Assembly: GCF_002251385.1 (NCBI RefSeq)
Contig: NZ_NPJJ01000053.1
Coordinates: forward strand, 38,129 to 102,128
Reading direction: 5' to 3'
From: Prevotella sp. P5-108
Lineage (GTDB): Bacteria; Bacteroidota; Bacteroidia; Bacteroidales; Bacteroidaceae
Length of the DNA: 64,000 nucleotides
A program made the position numbers and the translations under genes. The first letter of the stretch is position 1. Every line of letters starts with the position of its first letter. Below are positions 47,937 to 55,357 of the stretch, one piece after another. The notes below the pieces were generated by a model. The model searched no databases. It was given only the letters and a program-made list of their open reading frames with translations, and was not told the DNA's origin.

Positions 47937-48105
47937 CACAGCCCCGAGGATATCAGCGACAGCCCCGAGAATATCCGTGGCAACTCCAGGGATATTCGTG
48001 ACGGCCCCAAGGACACCCGCGACGGTCTCAAGGATATCCATGACAACTTCAAAAATATCCAAGACAGCCCCAAGGAAAACCACGACAGTCCGAGGAAGAG
48101 TGGAT
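47937..48105. repeat. 21-bp tandem array, eight units
   Basis: AGCCCCGAG begins at 47,940 and 47,961, and degenerate copies (CCAGGGATATTCG, CCAAGGACACCCG, TCAAGGATATCCA) continue every 21 bp to about 48,100. Read as protein it would be a heptad DSPEDI-type repeat, but the lack of a clear start signal and the neighbouring 22-bp arrays argue against coding. Confidence 0.85.
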
Positions 48106-48210
48106 AGAAACCCAACCGCCCTCCCAGCCGCTCCCAGCGTTGTAGCAATCGTCACCAATAGGCAAATCACCATTTCTGCCATTCCCTACATTATTATATA
48201 TATAAGGGCA

Positions 48211-48370
48211 GTCACTTTATAGTCCCTGACCATCCACTTTATTGTGCATTGCAGCCCACTTTGTTGTACACGGCTACCCATCTTGCTACATCCGTTGCCC
48301 GCATTGTCTGCGAGTTTGTCCACTTCGTCGCACCTATTACCCGCTTCGCTCATCCGTTAGCCATTCACAT
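48211..48370. repeat. 22-bp tandem array drifting to 20-21 bp
   Basis: CACTTT-like motifs begin at 48,213, 48,235, 48,257, 48,279 and 48,301 (22 bp apart), then CACTTC at 48,321 and CGCTTC at 48,342. The varied unit length shows it is not a coding repeat. Confidence 0.8.
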
Positions 48371-48394
48371 TCCCATGCAGCATCCCATCAGAGT

Positions 48395-48615
48395 AATTTC
48401 GTGACACGCAATACCAGTATCAAGCTCCGCAACAATCATTTCAAGCCATGAAATATCCATATCCCTCCTCGCAATAATTCTGAAGATACCCTCGGCGACC
48501 GTGAAGATACCCTCGGCGACCGTGAAGGTACCCTCAGGAAGTGTGAAGGTGCCCTCGGCAATTCTGACGATGTCCTCGGCGAAAGCGCCGATAATCTCCC
48601 TTTTTGCATCAGTCC
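48395..48615. repeat. 21-bp tandem array, about ten units
   Basis: Begins with units containing ATTTCGTGACACG, GTATCAAGCTCCG and ATTTCAAGCCATG, and passes in the same 21-bp phase into GTGAAGATACCCTCGGCGAC copies. The first units resemble the second half of the array at 13,989-14,060. It ends before the rpsU promoter region. Confidence 0.85.
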
Positions 48616-48784
48616 TTCCCCGACTTCCATCCATAATCTCCGCCCCAGAAACGGGGGCTGCGGAGGGCGTATCTATGGGTTGGAATGGGCTGGAGATAGT
48701 GGCACTGAATGGCGTAAATGCAACAATTTCAGCCGTTTTGTGAAAAAATAGGGCAAAAAACTTGCCCAAGTGACAAAATAGCAG

Positions 48785-48792
48785 TAATTTTG
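48785..48792 (+). promoter_or_regulatory. -7 box TAATTTTG for rpsU
   Basis: Exact match with a near -33 (CTTG) 20 bp upstream. The leader to rpsU would be about 62 nt. Confidence 0.65.
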
Positions 48793-48861
48793 CAGCCGCT
48801 ATTATTGGGCGCATGCCCGAAAGCAATAAGTTTAACATAATTAATTAATAAAAACAAGACA

Positions 48862-49053
48862 ATGATTATTGTACCAGTAAAAGATGGTGAGAACATCGAA
48901 AGAGCTCTCAAGAAGTTCAAGAGAAAATTCGAAAAGACAGGTGTTATTAAGGAACTCCGCTCTCGTCAGCAGTTTGATAAGCCTTCTGTTTTGAAGCGTC
49001 TCAAGATGGAACACGCCATCTACGTACAGAAGCTCCGTCAGGAAGAGGAATAA
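48862..49053 (+). CDS. rpsU: 30S ribosomal protein S21
   Basis: 63 residues, typical for the family. MIIVPVKDGENIERALKKFK and LRSRQQFDKPSVLKRL are the S21 signature; the rest is very basic helix. S21 sits on the 30S platform near the 3' end of 16S rRNA, where it influences Shine-Dalgarno pairing; in Bacteroidota it helps occlude the anti-SD. It heads a cluster with a recombinase and hpf, an arrangement common in Bacteroides. Confidence 0.97.
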   Translation: MIIVPVKDGENIERALKKFKRKFEKTGVIKELRSRQQFDKPSVLKRLKMEHAIYVQKLRQEEE

Positions 49054-49129
49054 TTTTTCCTCCGAAAATTTGGTAGTTTGAATTAATTTCCGTATATTCG
49101 TTGCCGAAAACAGTAATGTAATAGGCGCG

Positions 49130-50014
49130 ATGGCGATGATTGGCGAATTTTTGGACTACTTGCGGTTTGAAAAGAACCGTTCAGAGTTGACTGTTAGCAG
49201 TTATGCCGAAGACCTGAAGGCTTTTGAGGCATATTTCAAAAATTTGGACATGCTGCTTTCCTGGGAGACTGTCGATGCCGATGTCATCCGTGGATGGATG
49301 GAAAGCATGATGGATAAAGGCAACAGGGGCACTTCTGTTAATCGCAGACTGAGTGCTCTTCGCTCGTTTTACCGTTATGCTCTGGCTCACCAAAAGGTAG
49401 CCCGCGACCCGTCGAGGATGATTAAGGGCCCGAAGAAGGCAAAGCCCCTGCCGCAATTTCTGAAAGAAGAGGAGATGAACCGGCTTCTGGATGTGGTGGA
49501 GTGGGGTGATGACTTCGAAAGCGTAAGGGCAAGGACGATGCTGATGACTTTTTACGAGACAGGCATACGTCTCTCTGAATTGACAGGACTGGACGACACG
49601 GCGATAGACTGGGCTAACCATGCTGTCAAAGTGTTGGGAAAGCGCAACAAGCAGCGCATCATCCCTCTGGGTGATGAACTGGAGTACACCTTATTAATAT
49701 ATATAAGGGTGCGTGATGAGCAGGTCAAGGCCGGTAACGGCGCCCTGTTTGTGACTCGCAAGGGAGAGAGGATGAGCGGTGACCAGGTAAGAAACGAGGT
49801 GAAGCGATGTCTGTCGCTTGTATCCACGCTCAGCAAACGGTCGCCCCATGTGCTCCGCCATACCTTCGCTACCGCTATGCTCAATCATGAGGCTGGTCTG
49901 GAAAGTGTGAAGAAACTGTTGGGTCATGAGAGTCTCTCTACGACCGAAATCTACACCCATACCACCTTTGAGCAACTCAAGCGAGTATATCAAGAAGCCC
50001 ATCCAAGGGCGTAA
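49130..50014 (+). CDS. xerC: XerC/XerD-type tyrosine recombinase
   Basis: 294 residues. N-terminal SAM-like core-binding domain (about 1-90, FLDYLRFEKNRSELTVSSY), then the catalytic domain with all active residues: Arg 147 (TGIRLSEL), Lys 171 (LGKRNKQ), His 240 and Arg 243 (HVLRHTFA), His 266 (LLGHESLS) and Tyr 275 (EIYTHT). Size and layout fit chromosomal dimer resolution by XerCD at dif, cytosolic. Whether it is XerC or XerD, or a phase-variation invertase, cannot be decided from motifs; the chromosomal position between rpsU and hpf favours the housekeeping Xer role. Start 49,136 is equally possible. Confidence 0.85.
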   Translation: MAMIGEFLDYLRFEKNRSELTVSSYAEDLKAFEAYFKNLDMLLSWETVDADVIRGWMESMMDKGNRGTSVNRRLSALRSFYRYALAHQKVARDPSRMIKGPKKAKPLPQFLKEEEMNRLLDVVEWGDDFESVRARTMLMTFYETGIRLSELTGLDDTAIDWANHAVKVLGKRNKQRIIPLGDELEYTLLIYIRVRDEQVKAGNGALFVTRKGERMSGDQVRNEVKRCLSLVSTLSKRSPHVLRHTFATAMLNHEAGLESVKKLLGHESLSTTEIYTHTTFEQLKRVYQEAHPRA

Positions 50015-50043
50015 CTCTTTAATTAAATAAAAAGGAGGTAATT

Positions 50044-50343
50044 ATGGAAGTTAAGATTCAGTCGATACATTTCGACGCTACCGAGAAGTTACAGGCGTTT
50101 GTCGAAAAGAAAATCGCCAAGTTGGAAAAAACTTATGAAGATATTCAGAAAGTAGAGGTGCAATTAAAAGTGGTGAAGCCTGCCACCGCTCTCAACAAGC
50201 AAGCCTGCGTGACTGTGGGTGTGACCGGCAAGGACCTTTATGTTGAAAAGACTTGTGACACATTTGAGGAAAGTATTGACCAGTGTGTCGAGAGCCTGAA
50301 GGTTCAACTCACCAAATTCAAGGAAAAACAGCGTAGCCATTAA
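50044..50343 (+). CDS. hpf: Ribosome hibernation-promoting factor (HPF/RaiA family)
   Basis: 99 residues, short-form HPF. VKIQSIHFDATEKLQAFVEKKIAKLEK gives the start (key residues F-x-A-x-x-x-L and the basic helix), with the strand region VEVQLKVVKPATALNKQACVTVG following. It binds the 30S A/P sites to silence ribosomes in stationary phase. The gene has AAAGGAGG 7-8 bp before ATG, a strong Shine-Dalgarno site rare in this phylum. It lies 29 bp after the recombinase. Confidence 0.92.
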   Translation: MEVKIQSIHFDATEKLQAFVEKKIAKLEKTYEDIQKVEVQLKVVKPATALNKQACVTVGVTGKDLYVEKTCDTFEESIDQCVESLKVQLTKFKEKQRSH

Positions 50344-50360
50344 AAAAAACTGCAAAAAGT

Positions 50361-50391
50361 TTTGGCAATAGAAAAATAATGCGTATCTTTG
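50361..50391 (+). promoter_or_regulatory. Promoter of the tRNA-tuf transcript
   Basis: TTTG at 50,361-50,364, 19 bp, TATCTTTG at 50,384-50,391. Expected start near 50,398, about 48 nt before the first tRNA. Confidence 0.8.
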
Positions 50392-50445
50392 CAGCCGTTT
50401 TACAACATGTCCTAAAAACGAGTCGCTCGGCGGCTGCAAGGATTT

Positions 50446-50519
50446 GCCTCTTTAGCTCAGTTGGCCAGAGCACGTGATTTGTAATCTCGGGGTCGTTGGT
50501 TCGAATCCGACAAGAGGCT
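50446..50519 (+). tRNA. tRNA-Thr (anticodon TGT)
   Basis: 74 nt cloverleaf: acceptor GCCTCTT/AAGAGGC, D arm AGCTCAGTTGGCCAGAGC, anticodon loop TTTGTAA, T loop TTCGAAT. CCA is not encoded. Confidence 0.95.
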
Positions 50520-50555
50520 CAAGAAACGGAAACGGACGCATGGCCGTAAAAATAT

Positions 50556-50638
50556 GGGTGGTTACCAGAGTGGCCAAATGGGGCAGACTGTAAATCTGCT
50601 GGCTTTCGCCTTCGGTGGTTCGAATCCATCACCACCCA
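50556..50638 (+). tRNA. tRNA-Tyr (anticodon GTA)
   Basis: 83 nt with a long class II variable arm: acceptor GGGTGGT/ACCACCC, anticodon arm CAGA-CTGTAAA-TCTG, T loop TTCGAAT. Confidence 0.95.
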
Positions 50639-50644
50639 CTCAAC

Positions 50645-50717
50645 GCGGAAATAGCTCAGTTGATAGAGCACTAGCCTTCCAAGCTGGGGGTCGCGGGTTT
50701 GAGCCCCGTTTTCCGCT
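50645..50717 (+). tRNA. tRNA-Gly (anticodon TCC)
   Basis: 73 nt: acceptor GCGGAAA/TTTCCGC, D arm AGCTCAGTTGATAGAGC, anticodon loop CTTCCAA. Confidence 0.94.
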
Positions 50718-50725
50718 CTAAATTT

Positions 50726-50797
<72 letters not shown>

Positions 50798-50896
50798 CTA
50801 ATTCTTATCTCATTCCGGCAGAACGGAAAGGATATGGAAAACAAACAATATATTAATTTAAACTGATTTTCATTATAAAAATTAAATATCAAAGCT

Positions 50897-52093
50897 ATGG
50901 CTAAAGAAGAATTCGTACGTACCAAACCGCATGTAAACATCGGTACTATCGGTCACGTTGACCACGGTAAGACTACTTTGACAGCTGCCATCTCTCTCGT
51001 TCTTCACAAGAGACTGGGTACTGGCGAGGAAGTTAAGTCATTTGACCAGATCGACAACGCTCCTGAGGAGAAAGAGCGTGGTATCACTATCAACTCTGCT
51101 CACATTGAGTATGAAACAGCTAAACGTCACTATGCACACGTTGACTGTCCCGGTCACGCTGACTATGTAAAGAACATGGTTACTGGTGCTGCTCAGATGG
51201 ACGGTGCTATCCTGGTTTGTGCTGCTACTGATGGTCCTATGCCTCAGACACGTGAGCACGTGCTTCTCGCTCGTCAGGTAAACGTTCCCCGTCTGGTAGT
51301 ATTCCTGAACAAGTGCGATATGGTAGACGACGAGGAAATGCTGGAGCTCGTTGAGATGGAGCTTCACGAGATTCTCGAGCAGTATGGCTATGAAGAGGAT
51401 ACTCCTATCATCCGCGGTTCTGCACTCGGTGCTCTGAACGGTGTTGAGAAGTGGGAGGACAAGGTTCTCGAACTGATGGATACTGTTGATACATGGATCC
51501 AGGAGCCTGTTCGCGAGGTTGATAAGCCTTTCTTGATGCCTGTTGAGGACGTGTTCTCAATCACTGGCCGTGGTACTGTTGCTACAGGTCGTATCGAGAC
51601 TGGTAAGTGTAAGGTAGGTGACGAAGTTCAGCTGCTCGGTCTCGGTGAGGACAAGAAGTCAGTTATCACTGGTGTTGAGATGTTCCGCAAGATTCTTGCT
51701 GAGGGTGAGGCTGGTGACAACGTAGGTCTGCTTCTCCGTGGTATCGACAAGAACGAGGTTAAGCGTGGTATGGTAGTTGTGCACCCCGGTGCTATCACTC
51801 CTCACGATCACTTCAAGGCTTCTATCTACGTATTGAAGAAGGAAGAGGGTGGCCGTCACACTCCATTCGGTAACAAGTATCGTCCTCAGTTCTATCTCCG
51901 TACTATGGACTGTACCGGTGAAATCAAACTTCCTGAGGGAGTTGAGATGGTAATGCCTGGTGACAACGTAGAGATTGAGGTTACCTTGATTTACAAGGTT
52001 GCTCTGAACGAGGGTCTCCGTTTCGCTATCCGTGAGGGAGGTCGTACAGTAGGTTCTGGTCAGATCACAGCTATCCTCGACGACGTTAAGTAA
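50897..52093 (+). CDS. tuf: Translation elongation factor Tu
   Basis: 398 residues, full length. G domain with P-loop GHVDHGKT (19-26), switch [10 protein letters not shown] and NKCD; domains II and III follow ([22 protein letters not shown] near the end). It brings aminoacyl-tRNA to the ribosome with GTP, cytosolic. Codons are strongly biased, as expected for a highly expressed gene. It lies 99 bp after tRNA-Thr(GGT), the same Thr-Tyr-Gly-Thr-tuf order as E. coli tufB, and ends in a hairpin before tRNA-Trp. Confidence 0.99.
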   Translation: MAKEEFVRTKPHVNIGTIGHVDHGKTTLTAAISLVLHKRLGTGEEVKSFDQIDNAPEEKERGITINSAHIEYETAKRHYAHVDCPGHADYVKNMVTGAAQMDGAILVCAATDGPMPQTREHVLLARQVNVPRLVVFLNKCDMVDDEEMLELVEMELHEILEQYGYEEDTPIIRGSALGALNGVEKWEDKVLELMDTVDTWIQEPVREVDKPFLMPVEDVFSITGRGTVATGRIETGKCKVGDEVQLLGLGEDKKSVITGVEMFRKILAEGEAGDNVGLLLRGIDKNEVKRGMVVVHPGAITPHDHFKASIYVLKKEEGGRHTPFGNKYRPQFYLRTMDCTGEIKLPEGVEMVMPGDNVEIEVTLIYKVALNEGLRFAIREGGRTVGSGQITAILDDVK

Positions 52094-52121
52094 TCAGAGA
52101 ATTAGTTGAAAAACTAAATAC

Positions 52122-52154
52122 AAGTCTCCGCAGCTGCGGTTGCGGAGACTTTCT
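52122..52154 (+). terminator. Hairpin after tuf (partial terminator or processing site)
   Basis: AAGTCTCCGCA (52,122-52,132) pairs perfectly with TGCGGAGACTT (52,141-52,151). Only a short T-rich tail follows, and tRNA-Trp begins 5 bp later, so it may only attenuate or guide processing. Confidence 0.7.
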
Positions 52155-52155
52155 T

Positions 52156-52228
52156 ACGGGTTTAGCTCAGTTGGTAGAGCACTGGTCTCCAAAACCAGGT
52201 GTCGGGGGTTCGAGCCCTCCAACCCGTG
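52156..52228 (+). tRNA. tRNA-Trp (anticodon CCA)
   Basis: 73 nt: acceptor ACGGGTT/AACCCGT, anticodon arm CTGGT-CTCCAAA-ACCAG, T loop TTCGAGC, discriminator G as expected for Trp. Confidence 0.95.
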
Positions 52229-52244
52229 CAAAAATAAAAAATAT

Positions 52245-52436
52245 ATGTTTAAGAAAATAGGAAATTATTGCAAGGCTTGTTATAACGAACTTGTACATAA
52301 GACCACTTGGCCGTCATACGCTGAGCTGACGCATAGCGCTGTTGTTGTGCTGTCTGCTTCTGTTGTGGTGGCTCTTGTTGTTTTCGCAATGGATAGTTTT
52401 TTCCGTTTTGTGATGACTACCATCTATCCTAATTAA
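52245..52436 (+). CDS. secE: Preprotein translocase subunit SecE
   Basis: 63 residues from ATG 52,245, 16 bp after tRNA-Trp; an upstream frame through the tRNA is not coding. Short form of SecE: amphipathic helix with [10 protein letters not shown] (the conserved K-x-T-W-P), then one membrane segment ([22 protein letters not shown]). It clamps SecY in the inner-membrane translocon. Followed 8 bp later by nusG, the usual pair. Confidence 0.95.
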   Translation: MFKKIGNYCKACYNELVHKTTWPSYAELTHSAVVVLSASVVVALVVFAMDSFFRFVMTTIYPN

Positions 52437-52444
52437 AGGTAACA

Positions 52445-52990
52445 ATGGCAGAAACTGGAATGAATTGGTATGTACTGCGCGCCGTTAGTGGCAAGGAGGC
52501 CAAGCTCAAAGAATATATTGAGGCCGAAATCAAACACAACGATTTGCTCAGTGCTAATGTAGCTCAGGTACTTATTCCTACAGAGAAGACATATTCTCAG
52601 CGTAACGGTCGTCGCGTGGAGAAGGAAAAAATCTCTCTGCCAGGATATGTTTTTGTGCAGGCAACACTCATCGGTGATGTTGCACATACTTTGCGCTTTA
52701 TGCCCAACTGTTTAGGTTTCCTCGGAGGTCTTGACAATCCATCACCTGTTCCCCAGAGCGATATCAACCGTATGCTCGGTGCTGCTGAGGAAGCTGAGTT
52801 TGCCGCAGACGTAAACATCCCTTACGAGGTAAACGAGGTTGTCAAGGTTACCGACGGTCCTTTCAGCGGATTTACCGGTATCATCGAAGAGGTGAACACC
52901 GAAAAGCGCAAGCTCAAGGTTATGGTGAAAATCTTCGGACGCAAGACACCGCTTGAGTTGAATTTCATGCAAGTAGAAAAAGAAGGATAG
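52445..52990 (+). CDS. nusG: Transcription termination/antitermination factor NusG
   Basis: 181 residues. NGN domain at 1-115 ([38 protein letters not shown]) and a C-terminal KOW domain ([14 protein letters not shown] ... [15 protein letters not shown]). It binds RNA polymerase and couples it to Rho or ribosomes. No insertion as in some Bacteroidota UpxY paralogues, so this is the housekeeping copy. Confidence 0.97.
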   Translation: MAETGMNWYVLRAVSGKEAKLKEYIEAEIKHNDLLSANVAQVLIPTEKTYSQRNGRRVEKEKISLPGYVFVQATLIGDVAHTLRFMPNCLGFLGGLDNPSPVPQSDINRMLGAAEEAEFAADVNIPYEVNEVVKVTDGPFSGFTGIIEEVNTEKRKLKVMVKIFGRKTPLELNFMQVEKEG

Positions 52991-53080
52991 GCGCATATTG
53001 TTACGGTGTGTCTTCCTAACAAGTCGAGAGGCTTCCACTCTTCAGACTGATAATTAACAAAAAATCAATTATTAACAAAA

Positions 53081-53521
53081 ATGGCTAAAGAAGTTGCTGG
53101 ATTAATCAAATTACAGATTAAAGGTGGCGCTGCGAATCCTTCACCACCCGTAGGTCCTGCTTTGGGTTCTAAGGGTATCAACATTATGGGATTCTGCAAA
53201 GAGTTCAACGCCAGAACCCAGGATAAGGCAGGTAAGATACTTCCTGTTGTTATCACTTATTATACAGACAAGTCTTTCAGCTTTATTATCAAGACTCCTC
53301 CCGCAGCTGTGCAGTTGAAAGAGGTGGCCAAGGTAAAGAGTGGTTCAGCCCAGCCCAACCGTCAGAAGGTGGCAACCGTAACCTGGGATCAGGTAAAGGC
53401 TATCGCCGAAGACAAGATGGCTGACTTGAACTGTTTCACTATCGAGAGCGCTATGAGACTTGTTGCCGGTACTGCTCGCAGTATGGGTATCACTGTAAAA
53501 GGGGACTTCCCTGGAGAATAA
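53081..53521 (+). CDS. rplK: 50S ribosomal protein L11
   Basis: 146 residues, normal length. [20 protein letters not shown] and [19 protein letters not shown] are the N-terminal signature; the C-terminal RNA-binding domain ends [12 protein letters not shown]. Part of the GTPase-associated centre on 23S rRNA; the target region of thiostrepton. First of the rplKAJL block, 90 bp after nusG. Confidence 0.98.
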   Translation: MAKEVAGLIKLQIKGGAANPSPPVGPALGSKGINIMGFCKEFNARTQDKAGKILPVVITYYTDKSFSFIIKTPPAAVQLKEVAKVKSGSAQPNRQKVATVTWDQVKAIAEDKMADLNCFTIESAMRLVAGTARSMGITVKGDFPGE

Positions 53522-53541
53522 TTTAAAAACTTCAATTAAAG

Positions 53542-54234
53542 ATGAGTAAACTGACAAAAAATCAAAAATCAGTCGCTGAGAAGGTTGAAGCAGGGAAGAT
53601 GTACACACTCAAGGAGGCTACAGAGCTGGTCAAGGAAATTACCACTACCAAGTTTGAGGCTTCTGTTGACGTGGACGTTCGTCTTGGTGTTGACCCCCGT
53701 AAGGCAAACCAGATGGTTCGTGGCGTAGTATCTCTTCCTAACGGAACAGGTAAGGTTACGCGTGTACTCGCCCTCTGTACTCCCGATCAGGAAGCAGCTG
53801 CCAAGGAGGCAGGTGCCGACTACGTTGGTCTTGATGAATATATCGAGAAGATCAAAGGCGGATGGACAGATATCGATGTCATCATCACAATGCCCTCTTG
53901 CATGGGTAAAGTAGGTCCCCTCGGCCGTGTCCTCGGTCCTCGTGGTCTTATGCCTAACCCCAAGAGCGGTACTGTAACTATGGATGTTGCTAAGGCAGTT
54001 AAGGACGTTAAGCAGGGTAAGATTGACTTCAAGGTAGATAAGGCTGGTATCATCCACACCTCTATCGGTAAGGTTAATATGACCGCCGAGCAGATTTATG
54101 GTAACGCTAAGGAGTTTATCCAGACCGTTATCAAGTTGAAGCCTGCTGCTGCTAAAGGTACATATATCAAGAGTATCTTTATTTCAAGCACTATGAGTAA
54201 GGGTATCAAGATTGATCCTAAATCAGTTGAATAA
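53542..54234 (+). CDS. rplA: 50S ribosomal protein L1
   Basis: 230 residues. [20 protein letters not shown] and [17 protein letters not shown] match L1. It forms the L1 stalk that handles E-site tRNA and in other bacteria represses the L11 operon by binding its mRNA; a site here was not identified. 20 bp after rplK. Confidence 0.98.
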   Translation: MSKLTKNQKSVAEKVEAGKMYTLKEATELVKEITTTKFEASVDVDVRLGVDPRKANQMVRGVVSLPNGTGKVTRVLALCTPDQEAAAKEAGADYVGLDEYIEKIKGGWTDIDVIITMPSCMGKVGPLGRVLGPRGLMPNPKSGTVTMDVAKAVKDVKQGKIDFKVDKAGIIHTSIGKVNMTAEQIYGNAKEFIQTVIKLKPAAAKGTYIKSIFISSTMSKGIKIDPKSVE

Positions 54235-54252
54235 CTCTAAAAGTTTTGTACA

Positions 54253-54768
54253 ATGAAGAAAGAACTTAAAGATACTATTATAGCAGAGCTTGGACAGAAA
54301 CTCAAGGAATATCCCCATTTCTATCTTGTTGACGTAACAGGATTGAATGCAGAGAAAACCAGTGATTTCCGTCGCCAGTGCTTCAAGAGTGAAATCAAGA
54401 TGGTCGTTGTGAAGAACACCCTTCTCCACAAGGCAATGGAAGAGTCTGAGATTGATTTCTCTGAGCTCTACGGTAGCCTGAAGGGTAGCACCGCCGTCCT
54501 CTTCGCTCACACAGCGAATGTACCTGCCAAGTTGCTTAAGGAATATACCAAAGAGGGTATCCCCGCACTTAAGGCTGCTTACGCAGAGGAGGGTTTCTTC
54601 GGAGCTAACCAGCTCGAGGAACTCGTGGCTATCAAGAGCAAGAACGAAGTTATCGCAGATATTGTTGCTTTGCTTCAGTCTCCCGCCAAGAACGTTGTTT
54701 CTGCTCTTCAGTCAGGCGCAAACACCATCCACGGTGTGCTCAAGACTTTAGGCGAGCGTCCTGAATAA
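54253..54768 (+). CDS. rplJ: 50S ribosomal protein L10
   Basis: 171 residues. VDVTGLNAEKTSDFRRQC, VVVKNTLLHKAM and the C-terminal LVALLQSPAKNVVSAL helix that holds L7/L12 dimers. 18 bp after rplA. No long leader for autogenous control is visible in front of it. Confidence 0.97.
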   Translation: MKKELKDTIIAELGQKLKEYPHFYLVDVTGLNAEKTSDFRRQCFKSEIKMVVVKNTLLHKAMEESEIDFSELYGSLKGSTAVLFAHTANVPAKLLKEYTKEGIPALKAAYAEEGFFGANQLEELVAIKSKNEVIADIVALLQSPAKNVVSALQSGANTIHGVLKTLGERPE

Positions 54769-54845
54769 TAATTGCAATGTAACAATTACAATTACATAAA
54801 GTCAAAGATATATTTATTACAAGAACAATTAAAATTTAGAATAAA

Positions 54846-55223
54846 ATGGCAGACATTAAAGCTATTGCAGAAGAATTAGTAAATCTTACTGTTAAGGAAG
54901 TAAATGAGTTGGCAACAGTCCTGAAGGACGAGTACGGTATTGAGCCCGCAGCTGCAGCTGTTGCTGTTGCTGCTGGTCCTGCTGCTGCTGGTGCAGCCGC
55001 AGCTGAGGAGAAGACATCTTTCGATGTTGTCCTCGCTGAGGTAGGTGCTACAAAGCTCCAGGTAGTTAAGGCTGTTAAGGAGGCTTGCGGTCTTGGTCTG
55101 AAAGAGGCTAAGGATCTCGTAGACGCTGCTCCTGCTACAGTTAAGGAAGGTCTCTCTAAGGAAGAGGCTGAGAACCTGAAGAAGGCTATCGAGGAAGCTG
55201 GCGCTAAGGTAGAGCTCAAGTAA
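54846..55223 (+). CDS. rplL: 50S ribosomal protein L7/L12
   Basis: 125 residues. N-terminal dimer helix ([20 protein letters not shown]), Ala/Gly-rich hinge ([20 protein letters not shown]), and globular domain [20 protein letters not shown] ... [20 protein letters not shown], which recruits translation GTPases. 77 bp after rplJ. Followed by two terminator-like hairpins before rpoB. Confidence 0.98.
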   Translation: MADIKAIAEELVNLTVKEVNELATVLKDEYGIEPAAAAVAVAAGPAAAGAAAAEEKTSFDVVLAEVGATKLQVVKAVKEACGLGLKEAKDLVDAAPATVKEGLSKEEAENLKKAIEEAGAKVELK

Positions 55224-55249
55224 TAAGAACTCAGTTTTCTCTTAAATAT

Positions 55250-55287
55250 GGTTAGGATTTGCCCAGTCGGTGAGTCCTAACCTTTTT
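55250..55287 (+). terminator. Attenuator hairpin 1 between rplL and rpoB
   Basis: GGTTAGGA (55,250-55,257) pairs with TCCTAACC (55,275-55,282), followed by TTTTT. Full intrinsic-terminator form, but rpoB follows, so it likely allows partial read-through. Confidence 0.75.
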
Positions 55288-55313
55288 GTGTCTTTCTATA
55301 GACGCTGATGCCC

Positions 55314-55334
55314 AGCCCGCTCTTTCGGGCTTTT
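55314..55334 (+). terminator. Attenuator hairpin 2 just before rpoB
   Basis: AGCCCG (55,314-55,319), loop CTCTTT, CGGGCT (55,326-55,331), then TTTT. It ends 24 nt before the rpoB start, so it could affect both transcription and translation. Confidence 0.7.
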
Positions 55335-55357
55335 ATAACAGATCATTTAATTCATTT

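Noticed and set aside
47895..48107. A 70-codon frame encoding heptad DSPEDI-like repeats
   Set aside because: It arises from the 21-bp array; sister arrays have 20- or 22-bp units that cannot encode regular peptides.
46779..48182. A 467-codon minus-strand frame opposite the 406-residue protein
   Set aside because: The plus-strand gene has a promoter box and protein-like composition; the antisense frame extends into the repeat array and is low-complexity Val/Ala-rich.
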